A stretch of 41,442 nt of DNA from Candidatus Sulfotelmatobacter sp. (GCA_030044775.1 JASICF010000646.1:1-41442), one strand, 5' to 3'; counted from the first letter of the stretch, positions 1 through 7,759 are shown. The notes: generated from the letters alone by a model not told the origin. A program made the numbers and translations.

Positions 1-2291
1 GTGCCAATCATGCGCAAACCGGGTACGGTAAGAAGTTTTGCCGTGCCGTAATTCAGAAGGTCGTGCTCGTAGGCGGCGACGTTTTCCATCCCAATTTCGC
101 TGATATAGTCGAGCGCGGCTCCCAGACCCACCGCATCGGCGATGTTGCCTGTTCCCGCTTCGAACCGCGCGGGAGCGGGCTGGTAGATCGTCTTCTCGAA
201 CGTGACATCGGCAATCATGTTGCCTCCGCCCTGCCATGGCGGCGTGCCGTCGAGGATATCGAGTTTCCCGTAGACGACGCCAACTCCGGTCGGTGCAAAA
301 ACTTTGTGTCCGGAGAATACGTAGAAGTCGCAATCGAGGACTTGCACGTCCACTGGCATGTGCGAGACGGCTTGCGCTCCATCGACCAGCACGCGCGCTC
401 CGTAGCGGTGCGCCATTTCGACCATCTCTCGCGCGGGCGTAACCGTTCCCAGCGCATTCGACACTTGCGGAAAGGCAACCATGCGAGTCCGCGGCCCGAG
501 CAGCTTTTCGTATTCCTCAAGGATGATCTCGCCGCGATCGTTCACGGGAGCGACGCGCAGCTTTGCGCCTTTTTCCGAGCACAGCATCTGCCACGGAACG
601 ATGTTCGCATGGTGCTCCAGCCACGTGATAACCACTTCGTCACCTTCGCGAACATTGCGGCGGCCCCAGGCCTGGGAAATGAGATTAATGCCCTCGGTAG
701 CGCCGCGCACGAAGACAATTTCGCGCGTCGAGCCGGCATTCAGGAATCGGCGAGTCTTCTCCCTCGCGCCTTCGTAGGCATCGGTAGACCGCGCGGCGAG
801 TTCGTGCGCCGCGCGATGGACGTTGGAGTTTTCATGTCGATAAAAATCGGCGATGCGCTCGATCACCGCATTGGGTTTCTGCGTCGTCGCTGCATTATCC
901 AGCCAGACGAGCGGATGACCATGCACGCGCTCTTCGAGAATCGGAAAATCGCGGCGAATGAGTTTGGCATCGAGCGGGCGCTTACCGATTCCAAGCTCCT
1001 CTGGCTCAAGCCCCGGAATGAATTCGAACGGTTGAATTCCACCTGTTGCAGAGGGCGTGTTCGAAGGTCTGGCGGGCGCGGCCTGCACCGTTTTCTCGTC
1101 GGCCGCCAGATTTCCTCTGCCCGGTATGTTTGGAGCCGATGCAGCCTTGTGCAGATCCGCTTCAGCCGCAGTCGACGGCATTCCTGGAGCTGCCGATTGC
1201 GCGCCGGGGACGCCGGGAAAAGAAAATAACTCGCTCAACGATGGAAAAGCAGTTGCCAAGCCAGGATAGATCGATGTTCCGCCATCTGACAAAACCGTCG
1301 ACAACGCCGGATCAGACGATCCCGATCTTGAAATCCCAGAGAGCTCTGGCGGAGAAAAGCTCGGAACCGCAGGCGTGACAGATTTCACATCATGCGGCGG
1401 AGCCGCCGTCGCGATGCCTGGAGCAGCGGTTGTGCTATTGCCTGCGGTGCGCGGCGTCTCCGCTGAAGGTGTGGATGATGGAGGCGCGGTCCTTGGCATC
1501 GTTTCGATCCCCGCCGCGTTAGGCATCGCCGGTACGCGGGGAAAGGAAAATAAATCGTTGATTGGCGGCAGCACGGGAGCTGCGCCGGGAGATGTCCCCT
1601 TTCCACCCTCAACGGAATATGGCGTAGTTCCGGGCACCGCTGCAGCACTCTCAGGTGACAACGGAATGGCGCTGATGTCCGCGCCCGACGGAGATGAAGT
1701 CGGAGGTGTCACAGGCGCCATCGCGGGAACGCCTGAGAAGGAAAACATTTCGTTTCCCGGCGGCAAGCTCGGCACAGCCGAGAACGGGGAAGCTTTTTCT
1801 TCGGCCAGAAAGTCAGGCGGCGAGCCTGGGACCGGAGGCGTTGGCGCTGTGCTCGGCGCTCCCGGAACAACTGCAGTTGCGCCGGTCAACGACGCCGCGA
1901 TCGCGCGCAGATCGGTCTCGCTGAGAGGCCCGATTGTGGTTGCAGGCGGCGAGCCCGGCGCGCCTGGAGCCCATTCCGGCTCCGTCTCACGAATAGAAAC
2001 TCCTTCGGGAAACGTTGTCACCGGGATATCTTCCGACTCCGCTTCCGCCTCAGACGGAGGATGGTCGGCCATGCCGCCGTTCTCGCCAAGACTTTTCGGC
2101 ATCGCCAGAAAAAATTCATTGGCGAGCCTTTCCAGTGTTGCCGGGTCGGGCAAAGGAATGGCGCCGAAGGGGTAGTACCGCGCCCCTTCGACGTCTACCG
2201 GTGCTGCTGCTTTGGCAGTAGTCGCTTTCGGCCGGCTGGCTCCGTTGGGCGATCCGCTGCCGTTATTTGTACTCGTGGTATTTGTCGACAT
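1..2291 (-). CDS. Encapsulin-associated cysteine desulfurase (SufS-type) with long disordered N-terminal cargo domain, partial
   Basis: The frame is open from ATG 2291 to the left edge (763 codons seen, no stop). From about residue 438 it is a class V aminotransferase of the SufS type, a PLP enzyme that takes sulfur from cysteine and leaves alanine. Visible hallmarks are WLDNAATTQKP, HRAAHELAARST, RGATEGINL, EHHANIVPWQ, VDGAQAVSH and the PLP-lysine motif SGHK (K663). The catalytic-cysteine loop and about 80 C-terminal residues lie beyond the edge. Residues 1-435 are Pro/Ala/Ser/Gly-rich and probably disordered. They hold a helix-like motif around F60-F61 (LERLANEFF) and three spaced FSF motifs at 183, 248 and 356. 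Family 2A encapsulin cargo desulfurases are known to carry such an N-terminal extension, which directs loading into the shell. The start is supported by GGAG seven bases upstream, inside the encapsulin gene. The 29-bp overlap suggests translational coupling. Confidence 0.93.
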   Translation of the reverse strand, partial: MSTNTTSTNNGSGSPNGASRPKATTAKAAAPVDVEGARYYPFGAIPLPDPATLERLANEFFLAMPKSLGENGGMADHPPSEAEAESEDIPVTTFPEGVSIRETEPEWAPGAPGSPPATTIGPLSETDLRAIAASLTGATAVVPGAPSTAPTPPVPGSPPDFLAEEKASPFSAVPSLPPGNEMFSFSGVPAMAPVTPPTSSPSGADISAIPLSPESAAAVPGTTPYSVEGGKGTSPGAAPVLPPINDLFSFPRVPAMPNAAGIETMPRTAPPSSTPSAETPRTAGNSTTAAPGIATAAPPHDVKSVTPAVPSFSPPELSGISRSGSSDPALSTVLSDGGTSIYPGLATAFPSLSELFSFPGVPGAQSAAPGMPSTAAEADLHKAASAPNIPGRGNLAADEKTVQAAPARPSNTPSATGGIQPFEFIPGLEPEELGIGKRPLDAKLIRRDFPILEERVHGHPLVWLDNAATTQKPNAVIERIADFYRHENSNVHRAAHELAARSTDAYEGAREKTRRFLNAGSTREIVFVRGATEGINLISQAWGRRNVREGDEVVITWLEHHANIVPWQMLCSEKGAKLRVAPVNDRGEIILEEYEKLLGPRTRMVAFPQVSNALGTVTPAREMVEMAHRYGARVLVDGAQAVSHMPVDVQVLDCDFYVFSGHKVFAPTGVGVVYGKLDILDGTPPWQGGGNMIADVTFEKTIYQPAPARFEAGTGNIADAVGLGAALDYISEIGMENVAAYEHDLLNYGTAKLLTVPGLRMIG
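1195..1775 (-). repeat. Three spaced (L/M)FSF motif repeats within the desulfurase N-terminal domain
   Basis: Read on the minus strand, three short segments of the extension resemble each other: LPPGNEMFSFSGVPAM (FSF at residues 183-185), LPPINDLFSFPRVPAM (248-250) and FPSLSELFSFPGVPGA (356-358). The shared pattern is L/P-P-x-x-(N/S)-(D/E)-(L/M)-F-S-F-x-x-V-P, separated by low-complexity Pro/Ser/Thr linkers of about 60-100 residues. They are probably repeated docking motifs for the inner face of the encapsulin shell. That role is an inference from cargo-loading domains of this family. Confidence 0.75.
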
Positions 2292-3183
2292 GGACGTTCT
2301 CCAGCACGCCGAGGGCATCCTCAGTCAGGACGACGATCGAGCAGTAAAGTGAAATCAGATACGACGCGATCGCCTTGTGGTTAATGCCCATGAAGCGTAC
2401 CGAGAGGCTGGGAGACACTTCGCCCGGCAGGCCCGGCTGGAATAGCCCGATGACCCCCTGTTTTTTCTCGCCGGTGCGAAGCAGAAGAACGTCTGTGGTC
2501 TCCGCTTTGAGTGGCAACTTGTCGCAGGGAACGATGGGAATCCCGCGCCACGTCACAAAGGGACTGCCGAACATCGTCACGGTTGGCGGCGGAACGCCGC
2601 GGCGAGTGCACTCACGGCCAAACGCGGCGATAGCGCGCGGATGAGCCAGGAAGAAACTAGGCTCTTTCCATACTTTCGAGATGAGTTCATCCATATCGTC
2701 AGGCGTCGGCGTTCCGCCGCGGGTTTTCACTTTCATCTCGGGAGCGACGTTGTTCAGCAGTCCGTACTCCGTGTTGTTGAGAAGAGCCTTTTCCTGCCGC
2801 TCTTTTACTTTCTCGATCATCAAGCGCAACTGTTCGCGAATTTGATCGTGCGGGCTGCGGTAGAGATCCGAGATGCGCGTCTGCACATCGAGGACGCTGG
2901 TCACGGCGTTGAGCGTGTACTCGCGCGGTTTTTCATCGTAATCGACATAAATCTCGGGCAGATCGATTTCTTCGTCCGGACTGCACTCGATGGTGCGCGT
3001 GCCCGGCCGCGTGGGTTTAACTTTGTTTAGCCGGTAAACGCCGGCCTCGACGGGCACCCAGGAAAGGAAAGTGATCAGCCAACGCGGCGTGATCGCCTCC
3101 ATCATTGGGACCGTTTTGGTGACGGTAGAAAGCTGACGAGCCTGTTGCTCGGTCAGCGTATGACGGACTTCTGCAGTCGCCAT
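2263..3183 (-). CDS. Family 2A encapsulin nanocompartment shell protein (SrpI/MMP-I-like)
   Basis: This 306-residue protein belongs to the HK97-fold encapsulin family 2, subtype A (Synechococcus SrpI, mycobacterial major membrane protein I). The call rests on overall sequence character: an N-terminal arm with ITPRWL and WVPVEAGVYRLN (about residues 30-52), a helical stretch DQIREQLRLMIEKVKERQEKALLNN, FFLAHPRAIAAFGRE, and the C-terminal RFMGINHKAIASYLISLYCS. There is no cyclic-nucleotide-binding insertion, which separates 2A from 2B, and the length fits. Characterised members form 60-subunit (T=1) shells that enclose a cysteine desulfurase and are linked to sulfur limitation or sulfur storage. 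Here the next gene is exactly that cargo. The start has AAGGAG eight bases upstream. Two unknown paralogous genes lie further upstream on the same strand. Confidence 0.92.
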   Translation of the reverse strand: MATAEVRHTLTEQQARQLSTVTKTVPMMEAITPRWLITFLSWVPVEAGVYRLNKVKPTRPGTRTIECSPDEEIDLPEIYVDYDEKPREYTLNAVTSVLDVQTRISDLYRSPHDQIREQLRLMIEKVKERQEKALLNNTEYGLLNNVAPEMKVKTRGGTPTPDDMDELISKVWKEPSFFLAHPRAIAAFGRECTRRGVPPPTVTMFGSPFVTWRGIPIVPCDKLPLKAETTDVLLLRTGEKKQGVIGLFQPGLPGEVSPSLSVRFMGINHKAIASYLISLYCSIVVLTEDALGVLENVHVDKYHEYK

Positions 3184-3238
3184 GCGATTAGCTCCTTAAA
3201 CGCTAAAAAGTTTTGTACAGCACCGGTGAGTAGAAACA

Positions 3239-3254
3239 GGCAAGCACACTTGCC
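3239..3254. promoter_or_regulatory. Short inverted repeat in encapsulin leader
   Basis: GGCAAG-cacA-CTTGCC style palindrome (6-bp arms, 4-base centre) about 56 bp upstream of the encapsulin start. It could be an operator or a small leader hairpin. No regulator can be assigned from sequence. Confidence 0.35.
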
Positions 3255-3325
3255 AAAGAATAAGAATCGCAGGACGCGTTCTGTTGCATGGTGCTGCTCG
3301 AATGCAGCATCCGGCGCGCCTGGTA

Positions 3326-3346
3326 TGTCGGGGTGAGCGAAGTATA
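3326..3346 (-). promoter_or_regulatory. Candidate -10 element and start region of the encapsulin operon
   Basis: On the minus strand the hexamer TATACT (plus 3341-3346) is a good -10 match. No convincing -35 is visible, so an activator or an alternative sigma factor may be involved. Directly downstream, around the expected transcription start, lies a 13-base sequence (plus-strand TGTCGGGGTGAGC at 3326-3338) that recurs at 3557-3569 inside the candidate small RNA. Confidence 0.3.
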
Positions 3347-3498
3347 CAACACAAGCCGGTGGTTTCTCTCTGTGATTTTCCTCCCCCGGCGATGGCTAGA
3401 TGACAGGATGAGCATAGAAGTCGTCAAAGTGCTCTTCCCTCTCTGGGTGGGCCAAATTCTGGGAGCGATAAACGAGTCTTATTATCCTACTTTGTCTA

Positions 3499-3527
3499 TT
3501 GAAATAGTAGATATTTTTCGATAGATT
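3499..3527 (+). promoter_or_regulatory. Sigma-70-like promoter of candidate small RNA
   Basis: TTGAAA (3499-3504), a 17-base spacer, and TAGATT (3522-3527) give a good vegetative promoter match in an AT-rich island. The predicted start is near 3534. No protein-coding gene follows on this strand, only the short segment ending in the terminator at 3583-3613. Confidence 0.5.
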
Positions 3528-3533
3528 AGCTCG

Positions 3534-3613
3534 GCCTTTGCTTTCCGGCTCCAATTTGTCGGGGTGAGCTGTGAAACAAGGCGCCTGCCGATTTGGTTTC
3601 GGCAGGCTTTTTT
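3534..3613 (+). ncRNA. Candidate ~80-nt small RNA
   Basis: This is the segment between the promoter at 3499-3527 and the intrinsic terminator at 3583-3613. It has no credible reading frame. It contains TGTCGGGGTGAGC (3557-3569), also found at 3326-3338 in the encapsulin promoter/leader region. The small RNA is read from the plus strand and the encapsulin mRNA from the minus strand, so the two transcripts could pair over up to 13 bases if the mRNA starts far enough upstream. No known RNA family was recognised. Existence is inferred from promoter and terminator only. Confidence 0.45.
3583..3613 (+). terminator. Rho-independent terminator
   Basis: A perfect 9-bp GC-rich stem, GCCTGCCGA (3583-3591) and TCGGCAGGC (3599-3607), with a 7-base loop, is followed by TTTTTT (3608-3613). 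The T-run is on the plus strand, so it ends a plus-strand transcript, not the minus-strand genes on either side. Confidence 0.85.
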
Positions 3614-3651
3614 CTTCCGTGGTTCCGCGAAACCGATTGTGGTCCTAATGC

Positions 3652-4236
3652 CTACGCGGTCGCCGCGTCTGCATGGGCTAGGTAAAATTTCTTTCTTGCG
3701 CGGGCACGGATTTCGTCGAGCTGCGCATGTAGTTTCCGGATTTCCGTATCCAGTTCATTGAAGGTTGCGCAACTCGCGGTCATGACAGTTTCCGCTGGCC
3801 CACTGATCGCAGCCACGCAAGCCATCGGGTGCTTCGTCTCCGCCTCGCTCTCGAGATACACCAGTTCGAGGCCCGCCATTCCCCGGCTGGGAGGATTCTC
3901 GTCGGCAGTCGCAAGCAATCCTTTGGCGGAGCTTCTAGCGAACAAAGGCTCACCGTCATCCGGTTGCGATTCAACCAGAAATGGAGCTTCATCGCACGCT
4001 CGGGTAGCAGTGGTCCGGTTTTCCCTTTCGGGCAAAACCGTTCCTGTAATTTTGCGGACCAGGTAAGGTTGAGAAGCGGTTCGGCTGTGGGCCCATTCCA
4101 AACTGGAGCTGGAATGATCTGGCTGGCAGATCAAGTGATAAATCTCACCGGCGGGAGTGACGACCTCGAATCTTCCGCATTCTCCACGCAGAGCCAAGCC
4201 CAGATCATAGGTGGCGATCGTTTCCCCCGGTTGCAT
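3652..4236 (-). CDS. Hypothetical protein with C-terminal ELDxEIRxLHA helical domain
   Basis: A 194-residue soluble protein of unrecognised family. No signal peptide or membrane segment is visible. Residues 1-115 form one region (RFEVVTPAGEIYHLICQPD). Residues 118-194 are clearly homologous to the whole product of the next upstream gene (4398-4634): a short beta-type stretch with YLESE, then the basic/acidic amphipathic segment FNELDTEIRKLHAQLDEIR and RARKKFY, ending in Ala-rich residues. That tail is probably one long helix. The start has GAGGAG seven bases upstream. It lies upstream of the encapsulin on the same strand, but the terminator-containing small-RNA locus lies between, so co-transcription is doubtful. 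Function unknown. Confidence 0.75.
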   Translation of the reverse strand: MQPGETIATYDLGLALRGECGRFEVVTPAGEIYHLICQPDHSSSSLEWAHSRTASQPYLVRKITGTVLPERENRTTATRACDEAPFLVESQPDDGEPLFARSSAKGLLATADENPPSRGMAGLELVYLESEAETKHPMACVAAISGPAETVMTASCATFNELDTEIRKLHAQLDEIRARARKKFYLAHADAATA

Positions 4237-4397
4237 GGCAGCGCTCCTCTGTCAGAACATTATGGAGCGCACTCGTGGTAGACAAGTAGTAATTGTGGTG
4301 CCGATAAGCGGATGAAATGAGGTCCGCCGGGAATAGGGTTGGCTCTCGGGAGCGCAACCGGGAAAGCCGACGCCTGTCGCGCCGGCGGAGCCAATTG

Positions 4398-4634
4398 TTA
4401 TGCGCCTGCCGCTGCAGCTTCCGCCTTGTAAAACTTCTTTTTTGCGCGCGCGCGAATCTCGTCTAGTTCTGCATGCAGGCGGCGAATCTCGCAGTCGAGC
4501 TCGATGAAAGTCAAACTCGGCGCGGTGAGCAGCATTTCAGACCCGTCAGACGGTCTGATGTAGATGCTGGCCGATGGCTGGTGAGTTTGGGGGTCGCTCT
4601 CAATGTACGAGAGAGAGAAATTTGAGATCTCCAT
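4398..4634 (-). CDS. Small hypothetical protein, paralogue of the C-terminal half of the 3652-4236 product
   Basis: A 78-residue soluble protein. The frame could extend upstream to 4706, but the ATG at 4634 is chosen because homology to the neighbour begins there (MEISNFSLSYIESD here, MAGLELVYLESEA in the neighbour). No strong ribosome-binding site is visible at either start. The C-terminus, ELDCEIRRLHAELDEIR with RAKKKFY and an Ala-rich end, is nearly identical to the neighbour's and predicts an amphipathic helix. The pair arose by duplication, with an extra N-terminal domain gained or lost. Function unknown. Confidence 0.7.
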   Translation of the reverse strand: MEISNFSLSYIESDPQTHQPSASIYIRPSDGSEMLLTAPSLTFIELDCEIRRLHAELDEIRARAKKKFYKAEAAAAGA

Positions 4635-4845
4635 GATGTGGCGATTCTGCCACACGATTCCCGCTCGCGCAATGCAAAGATTTGCACAATTGAAAACCTC
4701 ATGCAACTTGCTATTGGAGCGGGGATACCGAAAGAAAGGTGGGTCTCTACTTTCATTCGCATACCGGTAACCAGCAGGGGAACCATAAAAAACCGCGTTG
4801 ACATGCGTTGCGGCCGCCTGACGATCTTCAGATTCTTCGCTCGGT

Positions 4846-7284
4846 CTATGGCAACGGATTTGGGCTTCCAGCCATGCGCCAGGACCACATCAGAAACGAT
4901 GTGGCGGTCAGGTCGATGCCCGGCTCGGTGTTGGTGAACGACTGAACGTTATCCAGATATGCGGCTCCGTCTGTTCCGTTGAAGATGGCAAAGGTCTCTT
5001 CCGTTCCATTGACCTCGAATGTCGTGGAGCAGAGTTGCATTCCGGGCACGGTCCCGTTCGACGGCCCCGACGGGCCTTCCACTGCCGCACCCCACAGGAT
5101 GGGAGTGCCGCCCGAAGTTCCATTCAGCGCCCCCGCCAAGTTGGATACCTGGTGCTGAATGCAGTTGGGGAAAGTGCTGCCATCACCCACGATGAAAGAG
5201 CTTCCCCACGCGTTCGCGCCCAGAATATTCGCGAGCCATGTTTGGGAGTAAGTATTGTAAGTGCCCGGAGCGTTGAGGCACGTACTCCCGGATTGCGAAC
5301 AAAGGTAATAGAGTTCGCTCGCCATCACCGACAGCCCAGCGCCGTGAGACGTCACATCGCCATTCGACAGATTAGTAACGCTCTCATTCCCCCAGGGGAA
5401 ACCAAAACCCCATACATCGTTCTTAGCATGCGGTATAGCGACTTTCGATATCTGATCGTCGAGGGCAGCCAGAATGGTTGCCTGATTCTCAGCCAGTCCT
5501 GGTGGGTCGTTGTCGAGCCCGAGGGCTCGATACAGCTCGAAATGCGCCAGGCCGCTTACGTCATATAGATTCAGGGTGTCTGCCGTTTCGGCGTCGTCGT
5601 AAATTTTCGTGATGTATCTGTTCGCATACTGAGCAGCATCGGTCAGATACGTCAGAGGAGTCGTCACCGGCAAACCGGGGGGGAGGTTGCCAGCCGACGA
5701 TTGCAGGGCAATGTAAAGCTCGGTGGCTCCCAGCTCCATGTCATCATCCCAGACCGTCTCGGGGTAGCCGTTAAAGGGAATGGAGGTGAGCAGGCAAATC
5801 GATTGTCCGTCCTCCATGGGGCAACTGCCGTTGTTGGCGTTTTGCGCCCAAGCTCCACCAGCCGGGTCTTTCAGAGAAGTGTTAGCCAACGTAAAAATGT
5901 CTTCGGCATAGAGCAGCGCCAGATTCGGATCGAGGCAAGATGATGGTGGTGTAAGTTGGCAAAACGATGTCGAGTTACCGTAGAGCTGGTAGTACTCGGC
6001 AAAGGCGGCTGCCATGCGGCCCGCAAGATTCGGGCTGATCTGAGAATTAGCCGGCGCCGCCAAAAATACGGGGCGGTAGCAAATGAAGAACGTACTATAT
6101 TGATCGCAGGGTTGATTAAGAGCTGTGGGACTGTCGCTTTCCGGAAAAAGCTCTGTCAAAGCAAAGTTGTCCGCCGCCTGAGGCAGCGTCCAGATGTCAT
6201 ACTCGTTGATGAGGCAGTAGGAACTCGAATAGGTTCCACTGCCTCCATATTCATTCGGCTTTGTCCCCAACTTTCCGGTGTCACCACAGATGCCTGTGTC
6301 AGAGGTCGCCCCCATAGAAAATCCAAATCCGTAGTAGTCCCAATCCTGGCTGTTATCGACCTGATAATAGAGCGTCTTGGTGCTGTCATCCCACATTTCC
6401 GCGAGCCAGTTGATACCGAACTGGGCAGAAGCGTCGAAATCGGACGATGCAGGCGCGCCGGAAGCGGCGCCGGCAAAGGATACCGACACCGGAGGAGCCG
6501 CCGGATTGGCGGGAGCGCCCGGTCCCATCTGGTTGGGAAAGTCGCGGACGCCGATCTCCATGAGCGCCACCGCGTAGCTGGTTGTTTCTACATATTTCAT
6601 ATAGTCGCCGGCATCCCACCAGCCACCTTCCACATTGACGGTGGGCAGTGACGCAGCGACGAGAGGCGGAGTGGGTGGCTTATTATCGATGGTGTCATTG
6701 GAGTCGTTGTCGATCTTCTTCGGAGTTTCGTAAACCGTGGCATCTGCGTCATTCAGATGACCCGGTGCAGTTCGCAAAGCATTGGGAATGTAATCGGGTC
6801 CATCTTCCTGGGTTTCGTAGAACCACAAAGTGTTGAGCAGCAGACCAGGATAGAGAACGTTTGGCGTGTTCACGGCAAATTGCGGTGAGGTCGCCACCAC
6901 AGTGCCATTCAGGCTTACCGAGATGTGATAAATCGCGGCTCCGGGAACGCTAAAGCTGAGGGAGTAAACGTCGTAGGTTACAGTCTCGTTGTACCAGGTG
7001 GTGGGGAAGAGCGGGCCAATGGGACAACTTGTGCTTGCGCAGGTCGCATTCACTACTGCGTGGCCCGTCGCGGAATTGATCACGCTAAAGGTCGCGCCGG
7101 ACTCCGAGGCGGTCGCCATGAGGTAAGCCTGAAATGGCGCGTTGGCGGTCTCATATCCGACCTGGTTCACGCGCACGTAAGCCGAGGCCGCTCCCAAAGC
7201 CGGCACCGGTGCGGCAAGCAGAAGTGCAAAAGACAGAACCGACAGATAGCGCGAAAACCGAGTAAACGGGCGGCGGTCGGTCAT
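4846..7284 (-). CDS. Secreted glycoside hydrolase family 9 (endoglucanase-like)
   Basis: An 812-residue exported enzyme. A signal peptide (about 1-33, hydrophobic LSFALLLAAPVPALG) is followed by an Ig-like CelD_N-type domain (about 36-138, starting YVRVNQVGYE) and the (alpha/alpha)6 catalytic domain (about 145-805). GH9 hallmarks are GGWWDAGDYMKY, whose aspartates D224 and D227 correspond to the catalytic base and water-positioning residues, and the C-terminal TEPGIDLTATSF, whose E787 fits the catalytic acid. GH9 enzymes invert the anomeric centre while cutting beta-1,4-glucans; the exact substrate cannot be told. The start has GAGGAG six bases upstream. It appears to be a single-gene transcript with no carbohydrate-uptake genes beside it. 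Confidence 0.87.
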   Translation of the reverse strand: MTDRRPFTRFSRYLSVLSFALLLAAPVPALGAASAYVRVNQVGYETANAPFQAYLMATASESGATFSVINSATGHAVVNATCASTSCPIGPLFPTTWYNETVTYDVYSLSFSVPGAAIYHISVSLNGTVVATSPQFAVNTPNVLYPGLLLNTLWFYETQEDGPDYIPNALRTAPGHLNDADATVYETPKKIDNDSNDTIDNKPPTPPLVAASLPTVNVEGGWWDAGDYMKYVETTSYAVALMEIGVRDFPNQMGPGAPANPAAPPVSVSFAGAASGAPASSDFDASAQFGINWLAEMWDDSTKTLYYQVDNSQDWDYYGFGFSMGATSDTGICGDTGKLGTKPNEYGGSGTYSSSYCLINEYDIWTLPQAADNFALTELFPESDSPTALNQPCDQYSTFFICYRPVFLAAPANSQISPNLAGRMAAAFAEYYQLYGNSTSFCQLTPPSSCLDPNLALLYAEDIFTLANTSLKDPAGGAWAQNANNGSCPMEDGQSICLLTSIPFNGYPETVWDDDMELGATELYIALQSSAGNLPPGLPVTTPLTYLTDAAQYANRYITKIYDDAETADTLNLYDVSGLAHFELYRALGLDNDPPGLAENQATILAALDDQISKVAIPHAKNDVWGFGFPWGNESVTNLSNGDVTSHGAGLSVMASELYYLCSQSGSTCLNAPGTYNTYSQTWLANILGANAWGSSFIVGDGSTFPNCIQHQVSNLAGALNGTSGGTPILWGAAVEGPSGPSNGTVPGMQLCSTTFEVNGTEETFAIFNGTDGAAYLDNVQSFTNTEPGIDLTATSFLMWSWRMAGSPNPLP

Positions 7285-7424
7285 GGCAGTCTCCTCAAGC
7301 TCAACGGGCGTTGATTCTCACCTCCGGATCATCGGATGTCAAGGAGCTGGTCAAAAGACATTTTCGGCTCGGCGCACTGGCTCAGTTTGAATCTCCGATG
7401 GCATGTTGGCTCGCTGTTGATGGC

Positions 7425-7470
7425 GTCATCCTGAGCGCAGCCGCTCTTCAGGCGGAGCGAAGGATCTCCC
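7425..7470. repeat. REP-like intergenic repeat (GTCATCCTGAGCG ... GAGCGAAGGATCT)
   Basis: GTCATCCTGAGCG (7425-7437) and GGAGCGAAGGATCTCC nearby form an imperfect palindromic unit of a type I have seen scattered between genes in acidobacterial genomes. It sits directly upstream of the truncated hydrolase tail, suggesting rearrangement at this spot. Only one copy is present in the window, so the repeat status rests on recognition. Confidence 0.5.
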
Positions 7471-7483
7471 GCTACGACGCTGT

Positions 7484-7759
7484 GTGCCAATGGATATCCC
7501 TCGGCCCGCTAAAGATTACGTCGGCGAATATCAGTGGCGTCCGCTTGATGACGTGGAGACCGACTCGCTGAGGGGCGGGAAACTATGGTCGCACTTCGGA
7601 GAGAACGAGGACGAGTACCTACCCTTGGGTTCTGAAACGTTCTTCGTAAAGAGTGACATAGGAAGCGTCACCTTTGTCCGAGACGCACAGGGTCATGTCA
7701 CGGGCTACACGTATCACCGCTGGGACGGACAGGAAATCCACGCCAAGAAGATTAAGTGA
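7484..7759 (+). pseudogene. Remnant of a serine hydrolase C-terminal (DUF3471-like) domain
   Basis: The 91-codon frame starts at GTG 7484 (ATG at 7490 in the same frame). It reads as the last domain of a larger protein: DYVGEYQW near the start, then FFVKSDIGSVTFVRDAQGHV and a tail ending IHAKKIK. This resembles the beta-rich C-terminal domain found behind beta-lactamase/class C-type serine hydrolases. No catalytic domain precedes it; instead there is the REP-like repeat. No ribosome-binding site is visible. It is probably a decayed gene end, though a small free-standing protein is not excluded. The rest of 7285-7880 shows nothing else. Confidence 0.5.

Noticed and set aside
63..2175. Long open frames on the plus strand (63-1229, 1375-2175)
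   Set aside because: They lie antisense to the desulfurase, whose minus frame has strong motif-level support. The open plus frames are a by-product of GC-rich, Pro/Ala/Gly-rich codons; their products look random.
3203..3427. Possible 74-aa minus-strand gene upstream of the encapsulin
   Set aside because: No ribosome-binding site or recognisable protein pattern; it overlaps the encapsulin promoter/leader region.
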